Assembly (NCBI GenBank): GCA_015680685.1
Contig: MNCI01023752.1
Coordinates: 1-37,840, forward strand
DNA length: 37,840 nt
DNA from: Gnetum montanum
Taxonomy: Eukaryota; Streptophyta; Gnetopsida; Gnetales; Gnetaceae
Reading direction: 5' to 3'
Positions 21,112-32,913 of the stretch are shown in pieces (positions within the stretch are counted from its first letter, which is position 1; the number at the start of each line of letters is the position of its first letter). Below the pieces are notes generated by a model. That model had not been told where the DNA came from. It did no database searches and saw only the letters and a program-made list of their open reading frames with translations. A program made the translations under genes and the position numbers.

Positions 21112-22281
21112 CTCAATATGAGATTTGTATCATAATAGCATTTTAGTTTTCTCATACCAAAACCAAAAGTAAATTATGGTCTCATTACTTAATGAACAAT
21201 GGAAGAACTAAGTGGGAATGGCAAAGGGTGTGGGATCAAGAAGATTTGTTAGATTATCTTTTTAACTTCCTTCATGAGTCTTATGATCCCTCAAGGAATG
21301 TATCATCACTCCTCTCATAATCCAATAAGAAGGTATTTCTTTATAAAGTGATATTTCCAAATTTCTAGATGAAAAAAAAAGAAATAAAAAGACACCTCTC
21401 TAAAGATCTCTTAGGATACAAGCACTAGTTGTGGGGCTAAAAAGACATGTTTTTCATGCTTGAAGGCATCCCTATAAGTAAGGCTTAAATTTCTTCCTTA
21501 AAATCTCTAATTTCTTCCTTGTTCTCTTTTCTTCTTCTTCTAAAGTGACAATCATCCTTGTAATTGTTATAGTCTTACAATGGTAGAAGGAAGGAACATG
21601 ACAATGTGAGGCCATTGCTAATGGTATGGACTTGGTCTAAAACTTAAATAATTCTGTATATGGATCATCTTAATCATGTCCTTTACAAGGACCTTTTGCC
21701 ATAATGATTTGTACACTCATAGCCCGATTTCTCATCAAACCCTTTCTACAACTTCATTTTCCTCGCCTCATTACTATGTATCATGGTTTTCTAATAGGTT
21801 TAGTTTTGTAGATTGCACAACCCTAAGACAATATTATATGGGTATGGTATTTAACTTGGATCAACATTAAATTGCTAGGGTACCCACAAACTCTTTGTGA
21901 TATGGTTATGCAAGGGTAGTTTTGAGGTAGTAGCCTACTTTGGGAGGATCCACTTGAGTCGTCTAGTTTAAACTCCATTAGCACATACCTCAATTCAATT
22001 GACTACAATCTTGGTGATTTGCATCATCCAAGTTTATCCATTTTTTGTCTAGTTTTCTCTTATTTTATTTTGGTTTTGTTTTGGAAACATGTTTAAACTA
22101 AGCATCTATAAGCTTGTTTCACTTCAATTCTTGTTTACGAATCTAATAATGAAATGGGTTGTTTGCCTTATTTTCATCCATTTTGACTTCTATTTAGCTC
22201 TTATTTCATTCCAAAACTCTCTTGAAAATCCTTGGTTTCTTAAGTAAAACATTATGTGCAAATAGTTACATAAGTGCATTC
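21112..22281. other. Unassigned stretch between E5 and E6
   Basis: No reading frame with known similarity. About 53 bases (21420-21472) are the reverse complement of the spacer block at 13153-13209 of E5 and the related block near 26945-27003 of E6, with mismatches. That hints at a plus-oriented remnant of the same family. It is pyrimidine-rich in places (21480-21540). Confidence 0.45.
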
Positions 22282-22286
22282 CCATT
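22282..22286. repeat. Left target-site duplication of E6 (CCATT)
   Basis: Identical to 34520-34524 on the other side of the element. Confidence 0.9.
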
Positions 22287-23185
22287 TGATGAGCAGTTGA
22301 AGGTACCCCTATGCTCAACCATATGAATCATGAAGTATTCATGCATGATTCTGTCAAATTCCACAGAGTCTATGTCTTCGAGTATGCTAGTATTCTATGA
22401 AGTGAACCTTACCCTAATGGTCATTCGTTGTCTTCCCAATTACACTTGTGATGCACAAGGGTATGGTTAAGTGTAATCAAGGCATATGATTTTTTATTAT
22501 TTTATGTTTTATGTTCCTTGGTATTTAGAGTTGAGATGAAGTGATTTAATAACTAATTTAATTTAACTAATTAACTAATCTCTAACTAGTTCTAACATAA
22601 GCATCCAGTCCCACTTTCCATACACATCTTGAACCTACATAACCACTATTGGGTTACCACGCGCTATGCTACTAGGTGCACCAAGTAATAATATTGCTAG
22701 AATTACCAAGTGAATACATGTTTACACTTGAAGCAGTCATCCTTATGCATTTAATCTATTTAGCTTAAATAATTAACTAATCGCTTAAAGTCTAATTTAG
22801 CTTAATTAATTACATATTTAATAAAAACAATGAATGCATAAATAAATCATTAATCTAGTCTACGTGCTGCAAGGTTTAATTAAAAGGCTCACCTTTGTTA
22901 CCATACACATTGGTGTGGTTTAGGTACAATAGTGCTCAAATAAATATTTGTACACTTTCTAACTCTTTCTACAGGAACTTAGAGAAATATTCTAACTTTC
23001 AAGTGGGAGAACTACAAGAGCTCTACTACTACTATGACTTGCCTTCCCATAAACATGGCTTTGAGCTTTTATTTATAGTTTTTATTACAAGGCTACATTG
23101 ATGGGGCCCTGTAGATGTAGCAAACACTACATTGATGCGGCTCCATTGATGGGGGTCCATCAATGTGACACTTTGATGCTTATCA
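22287..23185 (-). repeat. 3' LTR of E6
   Basis: 899 bp. On minus it starts TGATAAGCATCAAAGTGTCA and ends CTGCTCATCA. U3 holds four CATTGATG/CATCAATG motifs (near 23097, 23130, 23144, 23158) just upstream of the TATA box CTATAAATAAA (23069-23078). Confidence 0.9.
23069..23078 (-). promoter_or_regulatory. TATA box of E6 3' LTR
   Basis: ACTATAAATAAAAGC on minus, about 18 nt downstream of the nearest CATCAATG motif in U3. Confidence 0.7.
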
Positions 23186-23197
23186 TACCCCCACGAT
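23186..23197 (-). other. Polypurine tract of E6
   Basis: On minus CGTGGGGGTA abuts the 3' LTR start TGATAAGC. Short and G-rich, at the expected position. Confidence 0.6.
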
Positions 23198-23398
23198 TGA
23201 ATGAAAACTCATCCTCAAGTTCCTTTAAAACATTTGGAAGGTATGGGATTATTGACTAACTCTTGACATAACAAACAAACTCATTTGACAAAATTGAGTG
23301 CTAGAGTGTACAAATTAACACATTACAAAAAATTATGGTGTTCATGACACAAAATTAAATACCATGACATGGTTACAAAAAATTGGATAGCACATCCT

Positions 23399-25989
23399 CT
23401 AATGGCATGAAGGTAGCAAAGAAGATGAGATAGTCTTAGGCATTATAGGTTCTTAAGGTTTTGAAGGATCTTCTTTAGCTTTGGACATGTGTGGTCACTA
23501 AAGTGGCTATGGTTATCTTGCTACGGTTGCAATATTCAATGGAAGGTGAAAGGCATCTAGTAATGTCTTCATCTTCTTCTCCTTATTCTTGGGATCATTC
23601 ACAGTTGATGCGACATCACCAATGTGGGTTGGAATGGAGATATCCCATGGACAAGGCATTATTGAGAATAACTCTTTTACGTTGACAAGTTAGGCAGCAA
23701 ACTATTTGTGTTCAACATCGAGCACCCTTACTACATTCTACAACTCCTGGTAGTCATTCATCCTTGTAGCCAAGTTCTCGGTGGTAGATCTTTGATTAGT
23801 GTATTTTCCCTTAAGAACTTTGAGTTTAACGTTTGCCATTACAAGCATTTTCTTGGTGTCTTTGTGGTGTTTGAACTTAGCCTCATACAACAAGTACGAG
23901 TTGGCCACCTATTTCTCTAGTTCTAACCACAACCATCCAGTAGTCAACATGGCCAGATTTTCATATTGGAGATTGGAAAGCTCCATATATTTTGTCATCT
24001 CCCCAACTTTCAACTCCTTCATGTGAATTTCTGCTTTATTATAGCCATCTATGCCATCAATGATAGGCTGCCATAATTCTCTTCATTGTTGAAGTTTTTG
24101 GAGGGTTACATTTACTTTCACCTTCACCAACTGGATGTGTTTTTCATTCACTTCTTTTTGTAGATTGACTTGCTCTCTGTAATGATCTTTGACTCTCTTA
24201 AATTTGAGAGCCTCCAATTTCCAGGTGACTACCTTGATCACAGTTTTTTCGCAAAGGAAATGAACCTCCTCCATGGAGAGGTTTCTATTTTCTACTACCA
24301 ATCTCTTCAATTCTATATTTGCTTTAGCCAGTTGCTCTTATTGTTAATGGATGAAGTCAGTTAATTGCTATTTGTGCTCATCAACAAGTGATGGTTCTTT
24401 GCAATCAATTACACATTTTCTTGGTGAGTCTAATCCAAGGCCCTCTAAATTTTATGTTATGTGGCCTCTACCAAGGATCAGTAGAACATTGTTGTTTCGA
24501 TGACATCCTTAGCCCCTTTTAGTTTAGTGTAAAGCCATTTAATAGTTTCATCTCTTATCAAGATAGAGTTGAGGAATGTAGAGTAAGCAATTTAGGATTC
24601 TAATACAACAACTTTAGTATCCAAGTGTTCATTTAGCTCCTTGGTTGTTTCAAGTTACCCCTCTAAGATGACGTTTTTTCCCCTTGCCTCTAGTAGCTCT
24701 GACTAGGTTATAGTAATATTTTTTGGAAGATCAAAGACATTTGAAAGTAGATGCTTGATTCCCACTAGTTGGTCCAGCAGTTCTTCATGTTGTCTTGCAT
24801 TTGTTCATCACGTGTGGTTCTTATAGACATTTGCACATCCTTGAGTGTAGTGACATCTAGTATAGATACTGTAGGTGCATTGAGCATTTTAGTAATTCAG
24901 TCAGAAATCACCTTTGTTGTTGTCTCCTATCCTTGGTGCTGCATCACCAATACTATTGCCCCCTCACATTCCTTCAATCATACCAAGAAGGTAATGATGT
25001 TCCCAAAGATTTCTAAGAATGAATGCTATTCTGCAAGAAATACCATGACCTCTTTAGCACTAGGATTTAACCTCGTGGGTAACTGCATTCTTTGGGTTGA
25101 GAAAATAGATCCAGATCCACCCATTAAGAGGATTATTGAAGCCACCTCATTTAGGTGACTCATTATTGGTTTGTACACAAATGGATCCCCACCACTCATG
25201 CTTGCTCGTTGCTCTTGTTTACTCAAGAGTCATTCTCTATATTTGTGCAATCATTAGGCTGTTGTAGTGACATGTGGCATAGTTGTAGTGATATGTGAAG
25301 GTGGTGGTTCCTACTCCTCTTCTTGAATGGTCATTGCAGGTGTCTTGTCTTTTATCATCTCAACCCAATTAGTGGCTGAAGCATGCCTGACATCATGGTT
25401 TGTATAATAAAATATTCCTCCCCTTTCGACAGAGTTTTCTAATGAGGTATGGGAAGGGAAGTGTCTTCCTTCCACATTCATTTTCTTTAAACTACTTCTC
25501 CATCTCTAGATAAATCACTTGTTGTAGGTTGATAGGGAATATCCCACTTAGAGGGGTGCATGCTTGGGCAAAAAGGATGATGATTTTGGTTGGCCTTACC
25601 ATGGGATTGAGGTGAAAGGTCACAATCTTGTAGTGGATCCTTTCTACTAGTGTGAGCATGCCAAACTCCTTACGATTGATGCCATATCACTATCATACCA
25701 ATTTTTTCTTGATGTTGGGGTCTGCTTGCATTGGAATCTCAGAGAGAATCTCCCATGTTTTTGGCAACTCAAGCACATCAATAATGGCCTGCACCAAGTA
25801 GGACACTAAGATATCTTTGATATTGACCATTGAACCAACCAGCCTATTATTCCAGAATAGAAATGTCTCTTCCATGTACCACTTCTTGGTGGAAGTGATT
25901 ATTGGTCATATGGAAGAGGTCTTCAGTTGGTCCTACATTTCTTTTGGTGTTTGATTTAGGAAAGGGGCAAAGTTTAACTCCTAGAACAT
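23399..25989 (-). pseudogene. E6 ORF3: plant-transposon-protein-like and coiled-coil reading frame
   Basis: A decayed sense-strand frame downstream of integrase. It can start at the ATG 25987-25989 (MF, TAG, ELNFAPFLNQTPKEM). The first third includes MEETFLFWNNRLVGSMVNIK (from 25875), VQAIIDVLELPKTWE and, after a frameshift, RKEFGMLTLVERIHYKIVTF, PTKIIILFAQACTPLSGIF and KTLPFPYLIRKLCRKG (near 25430). This order recalls the 'putative plant transposon protein' family, which has an L-LP motif early and LPFPSLITRLC late. The C-terminal part is charged and heptad-like: LKRLVVENRNLSMEEVHFLC (near 24300), HYREQVNLQKEVNEKHIQL, VGEMTKYMELSNLQYENLAM and KKMLVMANVKLKVLKGKY (about 23830). No signal peptide or membrane segment is evident, so it does not look like an envelope protein. 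In-frame stops are mostly TAG/TAA where Gln fits. Confidence 0.7.
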
Positions 25990-26122
25990 TGTTTTTTGAA
26001 CCTCCCTTGATTTAATCTGATTTAAGAAGTTATGAGCTCTGGAAGGTTTTGGGCTTTGAAAATTTGAAAAACTCCCTTGGTGTTTGTGAGAAAATGTAAA
26101 AATTTCTAATTGGGGTTGTGCA

Positions 26123-26204
26123 TATATATAGAAGTTTTCCATTACATCGATGGGGCCATGTATATGGGGTCTCATATACATGTCTAGTCCATCAATGGGG
26201 CCCC
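26123..26204 (-). promoter_or_regulatory. Candidate internal promoter of ORF3
   Basis: On minus a TATA box (TATATATA, 26123-26130) lies about 135 nt before the ORF3 ATG. Fourteen nt upstream of it is CATCGATG in GGCCCCATCGATG (26145-26157), and a second GGGGCCCCATTGATG lies at 26190-26204, with CATATAC/CATATAT palindrome-like pieces between. The 3' LTR U3 shows the same arrangement: GGGCCCCATCAATG, 18 nt, CTATAAATAAA. This similarity suggests an LTR-like promoter placed inside the element. Confidence 0.55.
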
Positions 26205-27790
26205 ATATATGAAGCCCGTAGGAAAAATTTTAAAATTTGAATATCTTAAAAAATACAAGGAATTTTTCAATAAATTTGGGGTCCATGGAGTTCCAAAAAA
26301 TCAAAGAATATGATGAAATAATTAAAGAGGATCTTTGAAAGCTCAAAAATTTAAAAATTTAATGGATAATGTGTTTATTTAACAAAATATGTAAAGGAGC
26401 ATATGGTTTGATGTAGAAGATGGGTGTACAAAAGATTCTAATTGCAAGAATGCCTAAGGATAAAGTACTTAACAAACCTAACCAAGAGATACACAAATAG
26501 GTCCTTCCCATAGTAGGCACATGCCTTGTTTGCCCTCTACCTAAGGAGCCCATGGGCCCCATATGCAATTAATGGTTGATGGAAGTTAAGAACTAAAACC
26601 TGGAAGATTCTATCTAAGAATTCAAGCATGTCAGACAAAAACATCGAATCAAGAATGTGGACACTGGCAGTGACATGAGTTGCAAATAGCATAGATGGAT
26701 GATGGATAAGGTGGAATGAAATTCCAAATTGAGGTCATAAGAAGTATCTTGTGGATTTTGTGTTTAAAATAACCTAAGAAGATTCATCCTTTGTCCGGAC
26801 CAAAATGAACCTCTTTCATTAACTTCGCATCGGAACTCCAAGACTGATCCATCCTCTTGAGAGACAAAAGTGCTCCCACAAAGTAACCACCATTATGTGA
26901 ATAGATAACAAGAGAGGTCGGAAGTGATAGAGGGCCTTAGTTAGAGGGGACCTTTAAGAATGGGTAACATGTCTTTCTAGTTCCATAACTAGTGCTTGTA
27001 GCTCATTTATTTGTCTACAAGGTGTGCTTTGAATTCCCATGTTGTTTTTTTTTTTCCTTTTGGATGGAAACCACACCATGCAAAGAATTTATTTTACTTC
27101 TTATTATTGGTTGACATGGAATGGTAAGAAGTTTATGAAAACACTCAAGCACCCAAGTAGAAGAGTATAAAGAGTATTAAGTCCCCTTGAAGTCACACCC
27201 TATACAAACCTTTGAATACTTTCCAATTCCAAAAACTACCAAGGTTACAAATATATTAAAAGTTGATTTAATGAAAGGGACCTCAAATTTCCAAATCAAG
27301 GAAAACCATAGAGTTTGTGAATGGGTGGATGTTGTGGGCTCACTACTTGTTTCATGAAAAAGAAACCATGACTTAGCTATCGAGACAAAAATTCAAAAAT
27401 ATAGAAATCAAACATTAGCGCATAAAAAACAAAGCACAAACCACTATTAGTAGTAGCTACAACACCATTGTGTCTTATTGGCACAAAGCATGTTTATTAA
27501 CAAAAATTTGAAAATCACACTTAAACAAAATAAAGTATAATATATAAGAAAGTATAAAATATTCAAGAAAGATTCAAGTGTACTAATGATGGTGTAAAAC
27601 AAAAAAAATGGTGTAAAATTAAGAAAAATTTTGAAAATCAAAAAGGTATAAAATGAATAACTATAAAGATAAAAAATGTGTAAAAAAATAGAAAAATTTA
27701 GAAGCCACCTGGATGATTAGTATGGATGGCCATCTCCCCTATGATTGTGTTAGGAGGAGATCTGAAAGATTGAGCATGGTTGTCCATCCA
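26205..27790 (-). other. Spacer between E6 integrase and ORF3
   Basis: Non-coding; homologous to 12738-14090 of E5. It contains the conserved block 27291-27371 and an A-rich plus tract (27490-27690, U-rich in the transcript). No gene is supported. Confidence 0.65.
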
Positions 27791-27799
27791 TTGAGGTAT

Positions 27800-28760
27800 T
27801 CATTACACTAGCTTTCTTGGGCTCATGCAAAGGCTTTACTTGATGGATGTTGACCAACTGCTTTTTATTTGGGCTTTCAGGTTTGTATATGGTCATGGTC
27901 CTAGAAGAAAAGGTTTTAGCAATTATATAAGGTCCCTTTCACAACATTTGAAACTTTTTTTCTGAGGTACATGTGTGGGGTTCTAGTAGAGAATGGTATC
28001 TCTAGGTCGAAATTTTACTTTTTGGATTATAAGGTCATGTCATTGTTTGTTGAATGCCTTGTGTACTTCATTCAAAGATAAGGCTACTAATCAATTTTTG
28101 TCTAGCATGTTAAGATTGATCAATCTTTCTTTTTATGCTATAGTTAGGTTAAGATTCAAATCACAGGTTGTTGAGAGTGTACGGAGCTTAGATTGAATCA
28201 GGAGCATTAGAAGTTTCCCATATACTAACTCATAGTGAGAGTAGCCAATAGGTAGTTTCCATGTTTTTTGGTAAACCCAAAGCACATTGTTGAGTTTTGT
28301 GCTCTAGTCTCTTCTATATTTGTTGATAGTTCATGTTAGAATATTTGTAATCTCCCTATTAGTCACCTCTGCTTGATAGGGTGTTGTTAATTTGTGTTCA
28401 ATCCCCAAGTGTTGCATTAGCTTTTGAAAAGTGTCATATGTAAAATGGGTTTCATTATTAGAAATTAGTGCACATGGCACCCCAAACTTGTTTAGAACAT
28501 TTTGTTGTACAAATCGAGTAGTAGTGGATGATGTACAATTCGTGACAACTGCTACTTCTCCCCATTTTTTGTAGTAGTCAACTGCTATAATGATATATGC
28601 TTTTTTATTGGACATGGGTGTGATGGGACCCATGAAGTCTATGCCCCATATGTCAAAGGGCTCTAGTGGTTGAATCCACTATTGAGGATCCTCCATTTGA
28701 GTGGTCATCCGACCATTTCTTTGACAATGTTCATAATATCAGACAAATTGGTGGACATCC
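27800..28760 (-). pseudogene. E6 integrase
   Basis: On minus: [20 protein letters not shown] with the first Asp, [40 protein letters not shown] where the second catalytic Asp is replaced (SNNE for FDNG), and [20 protein letters not shown], where the usual PYHPQANGQVE is changed though a Glu follows. The C-terminal part (below 28150) matches that of E5 (VKF, KxxxxxLYxNPTHVPQ). The zinc-binding end is around 28690-28760 and poorly preserved. Inactive; same family as E5 integrase, and the core is open for 100 codons. Confidence 0.82.
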
Positions 28761-29179
28761 CTAAAGATTATAAGCTTATAGTATTCTGGCATCAGGATTT
28801 TTATGGTTATGTGTCTCCTTGCATAGTGTCCTCTGCAAGGGCCTTTGTGAGCATCCTGGAGAACACGTAATTGATTTGCATTAGGAACACACGAACAAAC
28901 CAAGCCATTAGCACAAACCTTGTAAAGGTGTGTCCATTAATTTCCATGAAGTACTTTGTCCAATGAAGAAATTGTTATTTCTTCTTGTGGTCTAGATCTT
29001 GTGGCATCTCTTGAGTGAGAAGGTAAGTGAGGGTGCCATCATACCATTTTGATTTAGTGGGAACTTAATTATTTATTGCTCTTGTAAAGAGGAGTTTATT
29101 TAGGAATTGATCAAAGAGCAAACTTTCCTCATTATTATCCCATCTTAAATGAGAGAGGTGTTTAGTAACCACATTCTTA

Positions 29180-29510
29180 GTCCCTTTTCAATTGACCATT
29201 GTGAGATCAAATTCCTACAAGATAATAAGCCATTGTATGATATAGGGGCTTACCATTGGCTTATTCATTAGGAAACAAATGACACTATGATTTATGTTCA
29301 CAAAAAATTTATATCTAAGCACATAGTGGTTGAATGTTTCAAGAGCATACACTACTACCATTAGTCCTTTCTCAGTTGTGGTGTAATATAACTATGCACC
29401 CATAGTGCTTTGGCTTGCATAGTGGATGTAATATGGATGTTTCTTAATGTCAACCTATGTAATCATGGCTCCCAAGGCATAATTAGATGCATTTTTCATC
29501 ATATGAAATG
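29180..29510 (-). pseudogene. E6 RNase H
   Basis: Homologous to the E5 RNase H: KKHPYYIHYASQSTMGAQLY, MVVVYALETFNHYVL, CFLMNKPMVSPYIIQWL. The E5 box HTDHS is NINHS here, so one catalytic Asp is lost, and QKEL has become EKGL. More degraded than in E5. Confidence 0.75.
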
Positions 29511-29995
29511 CTTTAGACTAGTTTGGTGTCTATAAGATTGGAGTTTCTATGAGTTTTTCCTTTAGTAGTCGGAATGCATGTTTGCACTCGTTGGTCTAGA
29601 TGAATGGAGCATCTTTATTTATAAGCTCAACTAATGACTTTATGATCTTAGATAAATCCTCTATAAATTTTTAGTAGTAGCTAGTGTGTCCAAGGAATGA
29701 TTGGACATATTTAATTATCTTTGGTTGGTGTGTGATTCCTTGGATGATCCTTATCTTTTCTGGGTCTACTTCAATCCCTACCTAAGTAATTCTATGTCCT
29801 AGTACTATGTCTTCTTGGACCATTAAGTGAATTTTCTACCAATTGATCCTAAGGTTTGTCTAAACACATATTTTTAGTACTTACTCAAGGTGATCCAGGG
29901 CTTGCTCAAATGTAGTCCCAGAAGTGGAGAAGACATTCATGAAGACTTTTACTTCACTACCAATTTGCTGTTAAAAAATACTTTTAATGGACTAT
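29511..29995 (-). pseudogene. E6 reverse transcriptase, C-terminal part only
   Basis: Reads EVKVFMNVFSTSGTTFEQAL (near 29950), where the catalytic Asp pair is gone (F-M-N-V), then QALDHLE and the connection region matching E5. Comparison with E5 shows that roughly 0.9 kb (fingers and most of the palm) is deleted: the sequence passes from the RT box almost directly to a segment that lies beside the protease in E5 (ACACAATTGCACC beside TTGCACAAAATTGCACC). Confidence 0.75.
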
Positions 29996-30063
29996 GTTTT
30001 TTGTACACAATTGCACCTGTTATTGTTGTACATGATGCATGGGACATGCTTCTTCTCTAATCA

Positions 30064-30395
30064 TCAAAATTCCTTCTCCTTGGAGGTTTCTAAGGAGAGG
30101 TCCCCAATGCCCATTTGTGCATCAATTATGCTTAACCATGAATGTCCCATAATGATGGGGAAGCCAACTCTGTAGTTTTCTACTTTGATCGTCAGAAAAT
30201 TAGTATGATAGGACCACCAAAAAACTGTAGTCATAATGTACTCCACTAATCCCAAAGTAACAAGGATTAACTCATATGCCAATTTCAAACAGATATTGCT
30301 TTTCTTGAGAGGTGGTAGGTTCCAGGCCTTGTACATGTCATAGGAGATGAGATTGACATCGAAACTAGAATCAAGAAGAGCCTTGCATGGATCAT
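30064..30395 (-). pseudogene. E6 aspartic protease
   Basis: Active site KALLDSSFDVNLISYDMY: D-S-S replaces D-T/S-G and the Asn is Asp. Then AWNLPPLKKSNICLKLAYEL, LVTLGLVEYIMTTVFWWSYH, FLTIKVENYRVGFPIIMGHS and WLSIIDAQMGI. Open for 90 codons. Clear homologue of the E5 protease, probably inactive. Confidence 0.82.
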
Positions 30396-30489
30396 GTTTA
30401 GCAATCTATAAGTAGATAAGAGGACTTCCTGGGTCAAATATTTTTGTGAAAATGTTGTTAACCTTGATCTAATCAAAAACAACATAAGT

Positions 30490-32780
30490 TAGGATCACAG
30501 TGTGGATCTATGGTGGCGTTTAGTTTGAAGGGCCCTCGAATGTGTTTGATGCAAATGATAAGGGTGTTGGAGATATAGGGTGATGATCTACATTAGGTTG
30601 TTGGGTAGGAAAAATGATCATTTCCTAGATCTATTATCCAAACCACTTGGCTAGAAAGTTGGTTGTAAGTGTATAGCTCTTGTAGGATTTTTTTGTTACG
30701 GCTATGGGGGAATTTTGCCTTTCATGGATGGAGCAGAAGGTAACTAGGTTGAGGGTGGAGGGATGTGTGCAAATAGATGGAAAGGATGGTATGGATATGG
30801 GTGCTCCCATCAAGTAGATGGTGATTGAGTTTGATGATACTTTGGAGGGTAAGAGTGATGCTGGAATGAGGCATGGCTGGCAGAGACATGTGGAGAAATG
30901 GATTGCTAAACATAGTACTAGTATGGATTTGGTTGCCTATAAGGATATTGGTATTATTCATATAGTTGTGGTGGGGCTCCACTTGGATAGTAAGCTTGTT
31001 GATGATAGTGGAACTACTTTGGATTACCTTGTGAATAAGAAAATCATCTGGGTGCTTGCCTCCTTGCTAGTTGAGGATTTAGTGTGTACACCCTATACTC
31101 TTGTAAATGTCACATCATAGGGCAACATCCTTGAAGATGGTCATATTGATGAATGTCACATCCAGTATCATCATCAGAGTTTGTCTTCACAACTTTTTCT
31201 ATTGCAGTAGCTTTGCCCTTACCTCTTTGGTAGACATGTTCAGCTTCTTTTTACCTCTTGTGATTACAATCACTATTCTACTCTTTGGATTCTTCAGCAA
31301 TCTTCATAGTAGTTTGGAACTTCTCAACCAAAGAGTTCCATAATTTATCAACCTTTGTTGAAATATCAAAGATAGATTTTTGGATGGGCAAGTTTTTCCT
31401 GTTCATCACCTCATTGAGTGATGATTCTTCCTCATCACAAAATCGAACCTCCCTTTTCGTGATGGAAGGATCCCTATTATATTCTTCTACACTTTCCCTT
31501 TTCCTGCAACTCACCTTCATCTTTTGCTACCTTCTCTATAAACCTTTGGATCTAATGAGCTCTCAGTTCAAATAGTCTCCCTTGGACATAGATCCCAAGA
31601 GTTCTTCTAGTTTTAACTTTGAGCTCATCTAGGATGTGGTAGAGTTGTTACCTCTGAGAATAACCATGGCCAAGGTATCAATGTATGAGAGAATACTATT
31701 TACCAATGGCAATGTCCAAGGATTCATGTGTTCCCTATTTCCAACCTTGGATCTACCTTCTTAGATTAGACACTATGGAGTATGTTTGATATTTATCATT
31801 AAATAGCTTGAGCATTGTACTTCATTGGTGGATAGATTCTAACTTCAAGGACTAGTACTAGCATTTTTCTTCCTTGATGAGTGTCATAGGAAATAGCTTT
31901 AATTTTTTCCAGTTATTTTCTATGTTTGGTAAGGCACAAGCATCATGAAAGGTTTGTAGATGTGTTTGTAGATCAGAGTTATATCCCCCCTCAAATCTTG
32001 GGATATTGTTCATGTTTAGGTGCTTGATCCAACTATCTCTCACATGCCTAGTTGGAATTTTTACAGCCTATGCAATATTAAGCATGCTTCAAGTTGCTAG
32101 AAAAGGGTCATCATTAGCATGATTTCATTGTCGTTGATGATGTCCTCTATTACCCCTTTGTTCATTATGGGCTTGATAATTAGTATTGTTTTCCCCTTGT
32201 TTACCTCCATCACGGTTATTTTTTATGATGTTTTTTAGAACCAGAAGAGGAAGAAGAAGCTCCACCATGATATCTACCAATTCTCCTATGGTTTTCATGA
32301 CCACATTCATTAGTTTTCTTATTCTCTTGACGCTTGTCTAATCCCTTACCTTGATCACCATCTTTGCATTAACCTGGATTGTTGATAGTAGACCATAGAT
32401 TTAAAGCCACATTCCCATCATTAGGAACAAGGGGTGGAGAATTTTCATGTTAAGAGCCCCCTAAGGAACTATTTTCCCTTTGCAAACTCATGATGCTTCA
32501 CCTAGTGTCGATCTCTTTGGCATTGTGTTTTAGTGAAATAGTAGTCTCGGTAGTCATAATCATGCACAACATACTCCTTTGGAAGATCATGAATGCTTAA
32601 CTTCTTAAGAGTTTAAAGAAACATCACAAGCATAGATCAATCTAGAGCATTACAATGTTGTCTCCATGGCACGCTATCCTAATTGCTCATCCTGATATAG
32701 GATGAAAGTGAAGTTAGGTACATACTCACCTAGATGAGTATATATTACTTTGCATTCTTGTGGGATTGGTGGTTTGATAT
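30490..32780 (-). pseudogene. E6 gag
   Basis: Near its 5' end on minus: ECKVIYTHLGEYVPNFTFIL (about 32740), the same block as YAHPDEYVSNFTFIL of E5. Then an Asn/Arg/Gln/His-rich segment (MNVVMKTIGELVDIMVELLL to GNRGHHQRQ, 32125-32310, possibly frame-mixed), WIKHLNMNNIPRFEGGYNSD (32000) and KRESVEEYNRDPSITKREVR with FDISTKVDKLWNSLVEKFQT (31278-31520). The knuckle and Pro-rich tail follow around 30722-31200. The usual start MSSSHK is missing directly upstream; it lies instead in the duplicated block at 33396-33430. Confidence 0.78.
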
Positions 32781-32913
32781 TTATAATAAGTAAAATAATT
32801 AGTGTGCTTTTGTAATTATATGATTTGAGAATAATGTTGACCTTGGGGGTTCATCCAACAATATTAATAATTTTCACTAATCCTAGATAGTGCACATTTT
32901 AAATAGAAAGGAT

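Noticed and set aside
22287-23185. Solo LTR
   Set aside because: Its own flanks (CCATT and TACCC) do not match; the left flank matches the far side of E6 instead, so it is the E6 3' LTR.
24083-25226. Retroviral envelope gene
   Set aside because: The position fits, but no signal peptide, cleavage site or membrane span is visible and the content is coiled-coil-like.
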